Assembly (NCBI GenBank): GCA_037176885.1
Contig: JAWWNJ010000014.1
Location: 930,001 to 994,000 of the forward strand
DNA from: Favolaschia claudopus
Taxonomy: Eukaryota > Basidiomycota > Agaricomycetes > Agaricales > Mycenaceae
Direction of reading: 5' to 3'
DNA: 64,000 nt
The position numbers and the translations under genes are program-made. The notes beneath the pieces are model-generated. The model had not been told where the DNA came from. It saw only the letters and a list, made by a program, of their open reading frames with translations, and made no database searches. Shown piece by piece: positions 10,687 through 20,387 of this stretch (positions are counted from its first letter, which is position 1; the number at the start of each line of letters is the position of its first letter).

Positions 10687-13053
10687 TCAGAACTCAACAG
10701 TATGTTCAACTTCTGTTTCCATCCAGTCCAGCGCTAATTCCAACAGTGTATCTTCGTGGAATGCGAGCGCGGCGTGAAACTCGACAACTTTCTTGTATTT
10801 CTGTGTGTCAAGCACGGTGCACCAATTGCGAGGAGCCCCGTTCATGACTTCAGAAATAACATCAGAGTCGCTGAGCGTATAGACCGAACTGAGCAATTCG
10901 CGTTTGCGAATGAAATAATCGGTGGGTTTTTCCTTTGCAAATCCGTGCTCTCGGAATTTCGCGCGCAGTGCCTTGGCCCGAGTCTTTTCAAGCCATTTGC
11001 TGGTAAGGAAGAAATTCGCAATCCCTCGACGCATGGTTCCCCAGTCTTGCCGAATTTCTTGCTGATATTTGTCGCCAAGACTGAAGTACCAGCTCTTTGC
11101 GGGACCAGTTAATGCCCGTGGAATGATAAGGCCTAGTTGTTTGAAGGCGCGTTTGCCTCCTTCTGCAAATAGATTGATTTCCTGAATCCATCGCAGCAGT
11201 TTGTCTGGATCCCCATCCCACTTTGGAATGTCTGCGTCTTTCAACCGGAGGTCAAAGTATCGGCTTTCATTGCTGTCGTCCTTCGATTTATTGTCGTCCT
11301 TAAGCTTCTTCGATGATTTCAAGTGCCGTGCGCGAGAATCTCTTCTATCCTCGTCACTGGAGTCACTGGAACTATCATCCGGGTCACCTGGATCGCCCGC
11401 GGCTGCACGACTCGGCGGTGGTTTGTTCGGCGGACCCCCTCCAGTGTTCCCACGGTTGAAACTCTGTTGGCCGCGCCGACGGTCACCTTTGTCGTCAGAA
11501 TCAGACGGGTCTGAGCCATTCGAGTCACTGGGACCTTCCTGCCCAAGGATTGTAGCGGTTCGCGTTGCCGAAACGCTCTGCGATGGACGCGGATACCCCG
11601 GCACTTGAATTCCCAAGCTCGTAAAACGCGGGGGTGTATCACGAGTTGTATCCCGCGATGCCGACGAATTTTGACGAGCGTTTTGTTTAGACTCGAAGGG
11701 CATAGGCGCAAACGCAGCGTGAAAATGTGTAGGCGGGGTCGCGCGAGCTCTTCCAAAAACCAAATCGGAATCCGGAATTGAGACAGGTATGAATTTTGCG
11801 TCTTCAACGGCTGTCTCATAGCCAAGATCGTATTCATCGGGGACCTCCTCCATCTTTGTGCGGCGTACAGAGTGTCTGCGAATCGGAGGAGCATCTTCAT
11901 CCGAGACCTCTTCAACAGCAGCGCGACGAGAATTGCCTTTGGAAGTTTTTGTGTCCCTCTTGTCCTCCTTCTTGATTTCTGGCTCATCAAGATGTCCGAA
12001 GTTGTCCGGTTCCGAATCGCGCTTGTCCTCGCTATTTCCACTTGCTGGAACCGGAGGAGGCGATGGTGAAATTCGGCGGAGACGAGGGGTAGGTGAGAAT
12101 GAAGTAGTGGAGCGTTCCACCGACGGCAACGAACGTCTGGCATTCACCGAGAATTGACGACTCGGATACTGGTGGAAGCTATTCTCAGCTGATTCGCTGA
12201 ATGCCCGAATTTCGTTCATTCCAAAATTAAAGCACTGAGTCAACGCCGCAAGAAAGGCTTCAACCTCAGCTCGATATGAAATGCCCAGAATTTCGAATTC
12301 GTTCGCTGCGTACCAAGCGAAAGGATCTTCCGAGCGCCCCCAGGTTGGCATGGAAGGCAAGCTTTGGCCCCAAACTTGAAACGCTTCTGATGCGCACTTT
12401 CGAAGATCTTCGAGCTGCTTCAAAAGCATCCAAAATGTGTCGCGTCGAAGACGATAGACCTGTCCTCCGTTGTCCCGCAAATCCGTGCATTCCACCTCAG
12501 TGAGTGCTTCCAACAAGGCCTGCAATGCTCCATCAAAAATCTTTGCATGTTGGACCGAGAGTTCAGATGGATTCTCGAGGAATTGTTTCGCAAAAGATAA
12601 GGCTCCAATCTCAAGAGCGTGAGCATGACGGGGAGCATACTCCGGGTGTTCGCGAACGATGGTAGAGAAGGAAAGGAAGCTAGGAAGCTCCAGGTGTCTA
12701 TGAACAATTGGCGCGTGTTCGTCAACAGATTGAGGGGCGTAGCCTCCAGCATATCCCGTGAACTCAGGGATTGCGAAGCTCTCATCTTCAACCGATTTAA
12801 GTACCGGAGGGGAACGTCTCGAGGGAGACGAGAGAAGCGAGGGTGAACGAGGCGGCGGGAGTGAACCCTGTGTACCGGGATCAAACGGGAACTGAGTTGG
12901 AACAGGATCCTGTGGTGGTCCGGGACTCTCGTTTGGATGAACAATCGTGGATGTAGCGACAGGATTATCAGCAGCGTGATCTGCTGAATTGTCCGGCGTG
13001 TTCTGAACAGAGCCGTGCCTTCCTTTCTTATTCTTCTTCTTGTTGTTCGTCAT
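10687..13053 (-). CDS. gag: Gypsy-type Gag polyprotein, intact, no pol
   Basis: The single uninterrupted ORF of 788 aa from the ATG at 13053 (reading MTNNKKKNKKGRHG) to 10687. An upstream in-frame ATG at 13092 would add 13 residues. The first 500 or so residues are low-complexity, Pro/Ser/Asp-rich and charged. The C-terminal quarter is a retrotransposon Gag domain: IPKWDGDPDKLLRWIQEINL, RALTGPAKSWYFSL, FFLTSKWLEKTRAKAL, DYFIRKRELL and EVMNGAPRNWCTVLDTQKY. It would form particles that package element RNA. There is no CCHC zinc knuckle before the stop, unlike many Gag proteins, and the stop lies only about 30 nt from the 3' LTR. An intact frame in an element with identical LTRs fits recent selection on Gag. 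Confidence 0.88.
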   Translation of the reverse strand: MTNNKKKNKKGRHGSVQNTPDNSADHAADNPVATSTIVHPNESPGPPQDPVPTQFPFDPGTQGSLPPPRSPSLLSSPSRRSPPVLKSVEDESFAIPEFTGYAGGYAPQSVDEHAPIVHRHLELPSFLSFSTIVREHPEYAPRHAHALEIGALSFAKQFLENPSELSVQHAKIFDGALQALLEALTEVECTDLRDNGGQVYRLRRDTFWMLLKQLEDLRKCASEAFQVWGQSLPSMPTWGRSEDPFAWYAANEFEILGISYRAEVEAFLAALTQCFNFGMNEIRAFSESAENSFHQYPSRQFSVNARRSLPSVERSTTSFSPTPRLRRISPSPPPVPASGNSEDKRDSEPDNFGHLDEPEIKKEDKRDTKTSKGNSRRAAVEEVSDEDAPPIRRHSVRRTKMEEVPDEYDLGYETAVEDAKFIPVSIPDSDLVFGRARATPPTHFHAAFAPMPFESKQNARQNSSASRDTTRDTPPRFTSLGIQVPGYPRPSQSVSATRTATILGQEGPSDSNGSDPSDSDDKGDRRRGQQSFNRGNTGGGPPNKPPPSRAAAGDPGDPDDSSSDSSDEDRRDSRARHLKSSKKLKDDNKSKDDSNESRYFDLRLKDADIPKWDGDPDKLLRWIQEINLFAEGGKRAFKQLGLIIPRALTGPAKSWYFSLGDKYQQEIRQDWGTMRRGIANFFLTSKWLEKTRAKALRAKFREHGFAKEKPTDYFIRKRELLSSVYTLSDSDVISEVMNGAPRNWCTVLDTQKYKKVVEFHAALAFHEDTLLELALDWMETEVEHTVEF

Positions 13054-13132
13054 GATGAAGGATAGTTGAAGGTGAGTGGCGAAGTGTATCAAAGGGATAA
13101 ATGCTTAGCGGAGTTCCCAATGTGTCCACCAA

Positions 13133-13554
13133 TGTTAAAGATACGGTCGATCCTCGAGTTCGTCGTGGAAATCCGCAAGCGAAGGGTGATGCCAAAATAC
13201 AGTAGCGTTCCGCTTTACTGTATTTCTCCAGCAGAGAAGTAGGCTAGTAGCGTCAAGCTTTACTAGTTACTTGAGAATAGATTGTTGAATAGAAGTGTTT
13301 GCACACAAAAGTGGGTTGAATGTAAGATGATATTGAACTGAAGTATCTACGACTTCTTATACATGGTAGGGAGTCTCTGAGACAGGGATAAATGACATAG
13401 GAAACTAGGTAGGGTCTCAGGATAGGAATGATGAGGAGAGAATGGAATGTAGAGTCAAGGGATAAAAGATAGACATAGGAACAATATTCAAGACTCACGA
13501 TCGTAGACTTGGAGCCGAGACATCCGTGCACCAAGATGTCTGTGATCCATGACA
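13133..13554 (-). repeat. LTR (5' LTR of the minus-strand element)
   Basis: 422 bp, the partner of 10237-10658. It should hold the promoter for the gag transcript, though no TATA motif was assigned. GCGTG follows at 13555. Confidence 0.93.
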
Positions 13555-13799
13555 GCGTGATGGTTGCGACCCCATTGCAACTTTGTGGGAAGCGGCTCAT
13601 GAGACAATGACCCCAGAGAACATTGAAGGATGGTTTAGGGATTGCGAATACGTTGTATAGGTTGTTGTATCAGTAGTTGTCAATACACAAGTAGGACACC
13701 AAGAAATTATATAAACAATATGACTATACAAATATACAGAAAGCTAGTAGCGATACAGTATTTTTAGCAGAGGCGATAACATACACAGCGCGAAATAAA

Positions 13800-15270
13800 T
13801 CAGTTCTCCTTGTCGCTTTCATCCCCCACAACCCTCGCCCGCTTCTTCCCCTTGCGTTTCTTAGCGGCGGCGACCATCTTACTTGCCTTGCGCACAAAGT
13901 TACCCACGGCACCGGCTGCCATCCCAACGTCGGTTTTGTAGAACTTGGTATCGAAGTCGGCGATGCTGTTGGCGTAGACAATGCCTTGTTCCCCAAGGCT
14001 GTCAGCATATTGGAAGTAGTTGAGAGCTGGGTACTTTTCATCCAGAGCACGCAGCACGTCGGAGACAAGGAGGACGTCCTCATCTTCATCAGATTCATCT
14101 GATGACTCGTCCTCACGTCGACGTTTGACGCCATTGCCATCGCGAAGGATGGTATCACCGGACTCGGAGTTGCCAAGATGGAGGTGGATGGGGGGCATGG
14201 TATTTTGCCCGCGGTTACGAGCGCGCTCCTCGCGAGCACGGCCACGCTCTGCAAGCTCGTCAAGCTTGAGGACTTTGGGAGGATGTTCCAGATCTGCGGT
14301 GTCATCGTGCTGAAGACAGAAGTCAGCAGTGTAAAAGAGAAACAGGAATTCCACGTCACGCACCATGTACCGAGCCCACAAATTAATAACATCTATTCCA
14401 ATCTCGACGTGCTTGCCGGGGTACTTAGATTTCGGGCCCATCACGTAGCACCACCGATTTTTGCCAGGATGTTCCGCGCACTTGAGATGGTTTTGAATCT
14501 GCTGTACCTCGGTGGCGGTAACAGCGGTCTCGGGGGGTTTTTCGGCCTGTTTTGTCGTCTTTCCATCAGGCTGCACCTCCTGAAGAGACGGTGTGCTCAG
14601 CGCCGAAGAACCCATAGATAACGGATGACTTACCAGGTTAACCACTTCCATTATCACCTCTTTCTGACGACGTGTGCTTTTCTGGAGCTTGAGAAGCTGC
14701 TGGAAGGCGTCGCGAACATCGTCCTCGGACGACAGACGGTGATATGGATCCTTGCGACGCTCCTGAGACTCTTTCCACCCCAACGTTGCAGATGTGGGGT
14801 CGACATTCACCTGAGCTGTGATGCGTGATAGAAAGTCGCCGGCAGGAATGTCATAGGGGAGGACGAGGGTTGTGGTGACCGTGGCGCGCTTCTTTCCATT
14901 TCCTGGCTCGCCATAAATAGGGACTTTGACTGTGATGAAGGTAGTGCGGTCTGGAAGTTTATTAGTAGCCTGCAGAATGCGCAAATGGCTGTAACACACC
15001 TGCAGTTTGACTGGGAGCTGTAGTGGATGGCAACTGAGATTGGCGGGCTTCGACAATGTGAGGAGGGAACGGAGGAAGCCGGTATTGATGATAAGACGGA
15101 TCTTCATCGCTAGAATCGTCGTCGTCGCCCCCAGGCTGCTCGTAGTCGCGGGTGTGGTCAAACATGCCATTGTCGAGAGAGGCCTGTAATTGGGTCACTG
15201 CGAGCTGTCGTCCGGTGAGAGCGGGGGGAGGGCCGACACCAAGAAGATATGGTGCAATAGTGTTTTGCAT
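13800..15270 (-). CDS. Transposon partner protein of unknown function, intact (437 aa)
   Basis: Conserved second gene of the DD34E family, convergent with the transposase. Four exons: 15270-15000, 14950-14634, 14579-14364 and 14309-13800, all with GT-AG introns of 49-55 nt and consistent phases, ending TGA at 13802-13800. I recognise no catalytic domain. Visible parts: an acidic Asp/Ser patch near residues 45-56; a conserved middle block TLGWKESQERRKDPYHRLSS; a possible metal-binding motif C-x2-H-x6-C-x12-H around residues 230-253 (CAEHPGKNRWCYVMGP), also kept in copy 1; a KRRRED motif followed by an acidic ESSDESDEDED run near 336; and a Lys/Arg-rich C-terminus (AAAKKRKGKKRARV) resembling a nuclear localisation signal. 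A nuclear DNA- or transposase-binding accessory role is inference only. Confidence 0.82.
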
Positions 15271-15433
15271 GGTGTCAAAACCGGTCGAAAAGTAGAATAG
15301 TTGGGCGCCTTGGACTCGTTGAGCGAGGATATATAGCGCAGCATATGCTCCACACGATCGTCAGCCTGCTCGTCATGACTGTAAGTCTCCAGTGACGGTG
15401 TAACTGTACTAGGTGGTCGTTGTTGAGGAGGTA

Positions 15434-15813
15434 CAGTTGCGGCAAGATCAATTTTCTTACCTTTTATGGAAATTCCAATCAAACCCGGCCTTTTCCCCTC
15501 AGAAAGATGTTAGATGGCCAATTAAAGTGCACAGAGGCAGGGAAATATCCCAAATTCAACAGAATATGCAAAAACATTAATCATTTTCTATGCATCTGCC
15601 CCACTGTTTGGACCAAGTTGTGATTCAAAAACAGCCTCTTATGGGTTGAAAATTATGCATAACTGCTCAATTTTTTCGCATTAAGTACAAATATATACTA
15701 CTCTGAGCCCTATGTGCAGCTTAACACTCGCTTTCATCTATTTCCAAGAGGCAAAAGGTGCAGTTTGATGAGAATTTCCATAAAAGGTAAGAAAATTGAT
15801 CTTGCCGCAACTG
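15434..15813 (+). mobile_element. 380-bp miniature element, CAGTTGCGGC ends, TA target site
   Basis: Perfect TIRs of about 42 bp begin CAGTTGCGGCAAGATCAATT at 15434 and are mirrored at 15772-15813, with TA on both outer sides (15432-15433 and 15814-15815). This is the mariner-type signature. It sits between the partner-gene start (15270) and the right TIR of copy 2, so it may interrupt the upstream region of that gene. The same CAGTTGCGGC end with TA occurs on the 977-bp element at 55853-56829. No ORF. Confidence 0.9.
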
Positions 15814-15917
15814 TATTAGCAGAAAAGGTTATTCTAAATTTGGCACGACATAGTTACGACCTCTCGGCCCGAACTCAGCTAAAAAATCGAGACTGTCTAT
15901 CGTTTCCAAAATAGCTG

Positions 15918-16988
15918 TCACGACCCCACCTTGCCCATACCCATGCTTCTAGATCACCCAGGCATTTCGACAACATTTCGATGCTGCAAATTAATGTTTT
16001 ATGAATGCATGAACACGGCGGGCGGAGGGCGGCAGTGCGGGTGGTTGATAACGATTGTTTCCATCAAGTTTCCATCAACTGATTGACAAATTATTTTTGC
16101 TTTAAAAAGTGAACTGAACGAACTGAACTAAGAATTGAGCACCCCTATTGGTTTCCTTCCAAAAAACAACTCGATCACGAAAAACAATGGCTCACTCTCT
16201 CACGGAAGGGGTACCGAAAAGGTGGCGGCTGGCACTGTACTGCGCCGGCTTCTTAGCTACGTAAGCTTGTGCCGTTAACCCCCTCTCTCTCTCGCGGGAA
16301 CTTCTCCATTCCGAGAGTGATGGCAAAACGGTCCAGATTGCCACGGTTTTCCCTTCCCCAAGGGGAAATCCCTCGGCCGGAAAAACGCGTTTTCGGGACC
16401 CAGAACAGCCTCGGAATGACCGATTTTTCAAGGCTGAGAACCCCGCCATTCCGAGAGTGATGGCAAATCGGTCAGAATTCCCACGCTCTTTATTGGGGGA
16501 GCTTGCTCCCCCCTTTTGTCTGAGGTTCCCGAAAAGTGGATGGCTGTGCAATGTGCCTACTCTCCCACGGGTACGCCATCAGCTGTGATCTCCCACGGGT
16601 ACGCCATCAATACGTGATGTTAAACAGAGCCTTAGAGACAAGTGGCCTACTGTACAGCGGCGCAATCCGGGGAAAGTGCAATACAGTAAAGAAACACTTT
16701 CAGCCAAGGGCTCGCATCAATAGGAAATTAATCCCGACTTTCGAAGAAACCACAAAGGCAGGAATACCATCAACTTCAGTTCACACGGTTTCGAGTCCAT
16801 CAATTCCATTCCCCCCCAAAAAAAATCAGAACCATTAGCCTGGGCGGCGGTCAAAATTGCACAAATTCCTGAATTCAGCTCTATGGTAGCAGGTTTTACC
16901 GGGACTGCGGCACTAAGACAAGAAGTATGGCTTGAGTTGTGTATGTAAGGCTGATTTAACGAAACTTTGCCTCTCACAAGATCTTTTC
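15918..16988. other. Gene-free stretch with repeats
   Basis: No gene. Contains a LINE-tail-like repeat at 16236-16298 (GCGCCGGCTTCTTAGCTACG, shared with 21485-21545). A direct repeat CCATTCCGAGAGTGATGGCA occurs at about 16307 and 16447. A GGGGAAATCCCTCGGCCGG palindromic word near 16362 recurs near 17714. The tandem CTCCCACGGGTACGCCATCA lies near 16561 and 16590. Confidence 0.5.
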
Positions 16989-17630
16989 TGTCTCGGTAAC
17001 CCAGACGTTATAGCGTGACCTGTGAATTGCTTGAGGGCGGGATTCTTATCTTATCTGACTCGGATTGATCCGGCGGAGTTTCAATAAATGATAAGAGATT
17101 TTGAGGTAACGATCACGCTATAACGTCTGGGGCATTTGGTATAGCAACACCCCCCATCCTGTCACAGACCCTTTCCTCCTTCCATTTCCTTGCTTGGTAC
17201 CCTGAATAGTGCTTGTACATGCAATTTAAGATCTTCTCAGTTGCCTTGTCTTTTTTACACGTCAATTTTGGAGCTGTTGGGACCATTCTGCGGCGTTCAA
17301 AATGGCAACTATTTTGGCTGTCCTGCTGCTGATATCCCCCAATTTGAGTCAAAATAAAAGTAGGAAAAAGCAACAATCTATTGTGATGGTCCCTAGTATC
17401 CAATTCCACAAGCATTAAGGCTTCTTGGGTGTACTGCAGCCAGTTGAACGGTCATTTTGAAGGAGCGTGACATTGAGAGTGTGACGGGATGGGGGGTGTT
17501 ACGGTACCAAATGCCCCAGACGTTATAGTGTGATCGTTGTCCCATCTTTTCTTATCATTTATTCCGGATCAATCCGAGGGCTGATAAGATAAGAACACGC
17601 TCACACTATAACGTCTGGGTTACCGAGACA
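16989..17630 (+). mobile_element. 642-bp element with long (about 175-bp) terminal inverted repeats
   Basis: The left arm starts TGTCTCGGTAACCCAGACGT at 16989 and its inverse ends ACCGAGACA at 17630. The arms stay similar for roughly 175 bp, each containing a smaller stem (CCCAGACGTTATAG facing CTATAACGTCTGGG) and a shared CGGATTGATCCGG core. Flanks AGATCTTTTC and GGATCTTTTC form a 10-bp duplication with one mismatch. Ends are shared with elements at 7951-8216 and 27596-27745. The 360 bp between the arms show no gene. Confidence 0.8.
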
Positions 17631-17799
17631 GGATCTTTTCTGTTCAGGCTGGACGGAATTAGCGCAAGCTCCCCCTTTTCTGTAAGCCGGGCACCGGCAT
17701 TGTTTGATCTCCGAGGGGAAATCCCTCGGCCGGGAAAACGCGTTTTCGGCATCTGGAAAGCCCTCGAAATGACCGATCTTTCCCTTGTGTTTTCATGTA

Positions 17800-18261
17800 T
17801 GGTGCGCTCGGCCTAAACACTACCAAACAAGAACGAAATTTATTCCACCTGATCAAAACCTTCCCACGACTGATTATCTGGCCAAAACACTCCGATTAGA
17901 TAGTAGTACAATCCCTCAAGAGGGATTCTTCATCCGCTCAAAACTCACAATAAATACTTTTTCCGCGGGGCCGATTTGAGACATCAGTGATGCAAACAAT
18001 CAATCAGTCACGTGAGCTTACGAAACATGCCTAATTTAGGTCACCACTGATCTACTCCCTCATTTTATATGCTCTCAGAGACCTCTGTGACCTCGCTGCT
18101 ACACCAATTGAGACTTCCTGGTATGTTTTAACTCTGCCTGGCCCCAATTGTGCAGCAAACAATACAATTTAAATTTAAATTTTTTCCTTCGGTCGATTTG
18201 AGACATCAATGATCGCATCAATGATGGGACCTATTTGGTGGTGTTTAGGCCGAGCGCACCA
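17800..18261 (+). mobile_element. 462-bp miniature element, TGGTGCGCTCGGCC ends, TA target site
   Basis: TIRs TGGTGCGCTCGGCCTAAACA at 17800 and inverted at 18242-18261, with TA outside both ends (17798-17799, 18262-18263). Internal GATTTGAGACATCA words occur twice. No ORF. Confidence 0.82.
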
Positions 18262-18263
18262 TA

Positions 18264-18935
18264 TAGGATCGATTGATTGATTGAGATTCCCTTACGTCAC
18301 GCGTCACCCCTTCTGTCAATTTGAACGAAATTGTACGGTATCACACTACTATCGTGCCAAATAGATCTGGATTTTCACAATGGGTCTGGATTTTCGATTT
18401 TTCTCTCCTCCCTTTGCACTTTGGGTCTCCGGATTTTTTGGCATTTATTCCGGTATGAATTCCCTATGTATGAGTAGAGCTAAAATCCTCACGATTTCAT
18501 GTCAAGAAATGTTCGCCGTTTTCTCGAGGTTTTTGATCTGTCCTGTCAATCCATCAAAATGCCTTGATGAAAGCCCGTTTTTCTTACTGCCTTCCTTTGG
18601 CCCTATCGCTACGAAACTTGCAGGATCTATAGCCCAATAGCATACAAACAGAATCCGAAAAGTCCGGAAGTCCGTCGGTCCACCCTAATCCCCTCGTTAA
18701 TCCTCTCCGCTCTCTTTTATTCTTCTGTATTCTTCATCCTTGATTCATACCCACCCTATGTCTCCTTCTTCCCCTTCCTTCCCGTTCCATCTCAAATATT
18801 TGATACTGTTACTCCTCAAACTTTCATTCCCTTGCGCGATACTTAACCTTCTTCTCCTCTCTTAATTTGAACTGTTCGGTTTTATCGGCCTTAATCGGCG
18901 TTGACTATGTCAGGATCTCGCTTGACCCGCGGCCA
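18264..18935. other. Gene-free stretch
   Basis: No supported gene, RNA or repeat. T/C-rich around 18660-18870. Confidence 0.4.
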
Positions 18936-18939
18936 TCTG

Positions 18940-19345
18940 TCAATCAACACGGGTGCAGACCTAGGAATGCTGCGCGGTGAGGGGTGATGTGACCCTCGCA
19001 GCGAGCGCTCTCGGGCCGGAACCCAGGAAGACAAGGCAGCCCGAGGGAGGAGGTCCAGGGGTTGCCGGGACAGCGAGGAAAGTGAGCTAAGGCCAAGAGA
19101 GCAAGAAAACGGGTGCGGCTAGAGAGCACACCCGGCGTATACCACGAACCACACGCTCGAGAACGCGTGATTTGAAAGGGCGGGATTTGTATCCGAGGTC
19201 GGTGTGGAAGGACTTGAGGGCACCAATGTAGCGCTTAATTGTTTTCGCACTGCAGCCCGGGGGGAGTGATGCCGCCCATTCCAGAAGGCGGGCTTCTGAG
19301 GCGGGGTATGGAGAGGCGCCATCGGCGCCGTATTTCCCAAGGGGT
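18940..19345 (-). pseudogene. Tyrosine recombinase fragment of a DIRS-type element
   Basis: The minus strand reads SEARLLEWAASLPPGCSAKT, then IKRYIGALKSFHTDLGYKSR and LERVVRGIRR, the N-terminal core-binding part of fungal tyrosine recombinases. The frame is lost after about 19120. Downstream words (LALLAHF-like, then NPWT) continue in other frames to about 18940. The catalytic R-H-R-Y region is absent. Position and strand fit the 3' gene of the DIRS-type element whose ORF1, RT and RNase H lie at 26146-27120, 25690-26097 and 20388-20880. A Crypton origin is the alternative. Confidence 0.65.
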
Positions 19346-19580
19346 ATTCAATCTTAAAATTTTCCATACAACGTCGGAAAAGTGATTTAAGACCCTTCTG
19401 ACCCCTCCCTGGCTACGTAATGCTGATGTAAGCCTGCCTAATACAGTAATTTATTGACAGTTTTCTCACGATCTGAGGATACTTTTGCTCGAAATATACC
19501 TGGTTCGGGAATAATTTGCTGCGAAAAAACCGTGGCAAAATGATCCCTTGGTTTCTTGCGTCTTTCTGGCTGAAGATTTC

Positions 19581-20136
19581 CAGGCTCCTACCCACCCGCA
19601 CGTTACGGGGTTGGGGAAGTCACAGTACTGTAGAAAGGATTTTACTGTGAATTGCTTGTGAGAACAATCATGTCAATTGTCATCCATAAAAGGGAAATCA
19701 CTGTTAGCCGAGACTACTGCTTCCGAACTTCAACTGCCCCAACCCCTCCACGGCGGCTGGCGTTTAACAACCGTAAACGACATAGCCACATCTTGCCTAA
19801 ATATTCGTTCTCAACCTTTTAGGCTCACATAAAATTGAGATATTAGACCCTCGCCCCCTATTTCCTGCGTTGAGAATGGCCACAGATTTTTTAGGCTGAC
19901 CTTCGGGGAGGGAGAGTGAAAACTGAAAAAAATGATTTGGGTGGTGGCTATGTTGTTTACAGTTGTTAAACGCCAGCCGCCGTGGAGGGGTTGGGGGGAA
20001 CGAAGTACGGATATACTTGACAGTTCCGATCATGATTTGAAGCTCTGTATTACCATTGCAGTAAATTCACTGTGTATCCCACCTACTGCAGCTGTGACTC
20101 CCCCAACCCCGTAACGTGCGGGTGGGTAGGAGCCTG
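19581..20136 (+). mobile_element. 556-bp miniature element with 9-bp target duplication and an inner inverted repeat
   Basis: TIRs of about 45 bp start CAGGCTCCTACCCACCCGCA and differ at one base between ends. The perfect 9-bp direct repeat GAAGATTTC lies on both sides (19572-19580 and 20137-20145), as expected for Mutator-like elements. Inside, a second inverted repeat with arms of about 54 bp (19737-19790 and 19944-19998, GGCGGCTGGCGTTTAAC and inverse) forms a hairpin within the element. It lies between the YR fragment and RNase H of the DIRS-type element. No ORF. Confidence 0.9.
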
Positions 20137-20387
20137 GAAGATTTCCTGCATCTGGCTTGGGTCGGGGAACTCGGCAAACGGTTGGTATTACATAATATAT
20201 TGCATTTTTTTATTCTTTTTTTCTTGACCCTCCCAAACGTGGTTTTGAAGCATCCTGCAACTTTGTCCAAAAAGTGAAATAAGAGGTCCGGAACCCACCC
20301 TCCCTCCCAAGGCTGTGTATCGGCTTTTGCCGGTGAACACCCCTTGGTATTTCCGCATGCAGAAAGACTCGAAGGAGTTGCAAGCCG

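Larger units (their letters stand above)
10237..13554 (-). mobile_element. Gag-only non-autonomous LTR retrotransposon (TR-GAG type), recent
   Basis: The 3318-bp element has two 422-bp LTRs (10237-10658 and 13133-13554) that I read as identical and that begin TG and end CA. It is flanked by a perfect 5-bp duplication GCGTG (10232-10236 and 13555-13559). On the minus strand the order is LTR, a possible primer-binding site starting TTGGTGGACACATTGG (complement of about 13117-13132), one gag ORF, a polypurine tract with seven G (complement of about 10660-10672), LTR. No protease, reverse transcriptase or integrase is present, so it must borrow pol from a related Gypsy-type element. Identical LTRs mean a very recent insertion. 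Confidence 0.93.
9161..13660 (+). pseudogene. DD34E transposase, disrupted by an LTR element and a small deletion
   Basis: Same exon plan as the intact copy at 2674-3840: helix-turn-helix exon from 9161 (NRRHIPKEQKQLI, DIAAATDISERTIYRIIR), then catalytic exons with FLDEAACNRH (about 9705-9735), VMDNASVHHFDG (about 10007-10040) and SPDFNPCEEGF (about 10150-10185). Introns match in position, here with a GT donor (GTAAGT) where copy 1 has GC. The last exon is cut after MEGR by the gag-only element. Removing 10237-13554 plus one 5-bp repeat lets the frame continue as GRDGCDPIATLWEAAHE through TPENIEGWFRDC to TAG at 13658-13660. Independently, about 10 nt are missing after GFSC compared with copy 1 (the LKAWI region), which shifts the frame before the insertion point. 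The gene was therefore already, or is additionally, dead. Confidence 0.85.
9006..15917 (+). mobile_element. Two-gene DD34E transposon, copy 2, with nested insertions
   Basis: TIRs of about 49 bp (9006-9054 and 15869-15917) start CAGCTATTTTGGAAACGATA and share CAGCTA and AAACGATAGAC with copy 1. The 6.9 kb span contains a gag-only LTR element (10237-13554) and a 380-bp miniature element (15434-15813). Without them the core is about 3.2 kb, the same as copy 1. Gene order is conserved: transposase on plus (9161-13660), partner gene on minus (13800-15270), tail to tail. The two copies are clearly diverged at DNA level, so they are separate insertions of an older family. No target-site duplication was recognised. 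Confidence 0.88.

Noticed and set aside
11319..12143. 274-aa minus-strand ORF
   Set aside because: Shadow of the gag ORF in another frame.
2423..15917. TA target-site duplication for the two-gene transposons
   Set aside because: Bases outside CAGCTA are GA or TT and GA in copy 1, and TC and TC in copy 2; no TA next to the tips.
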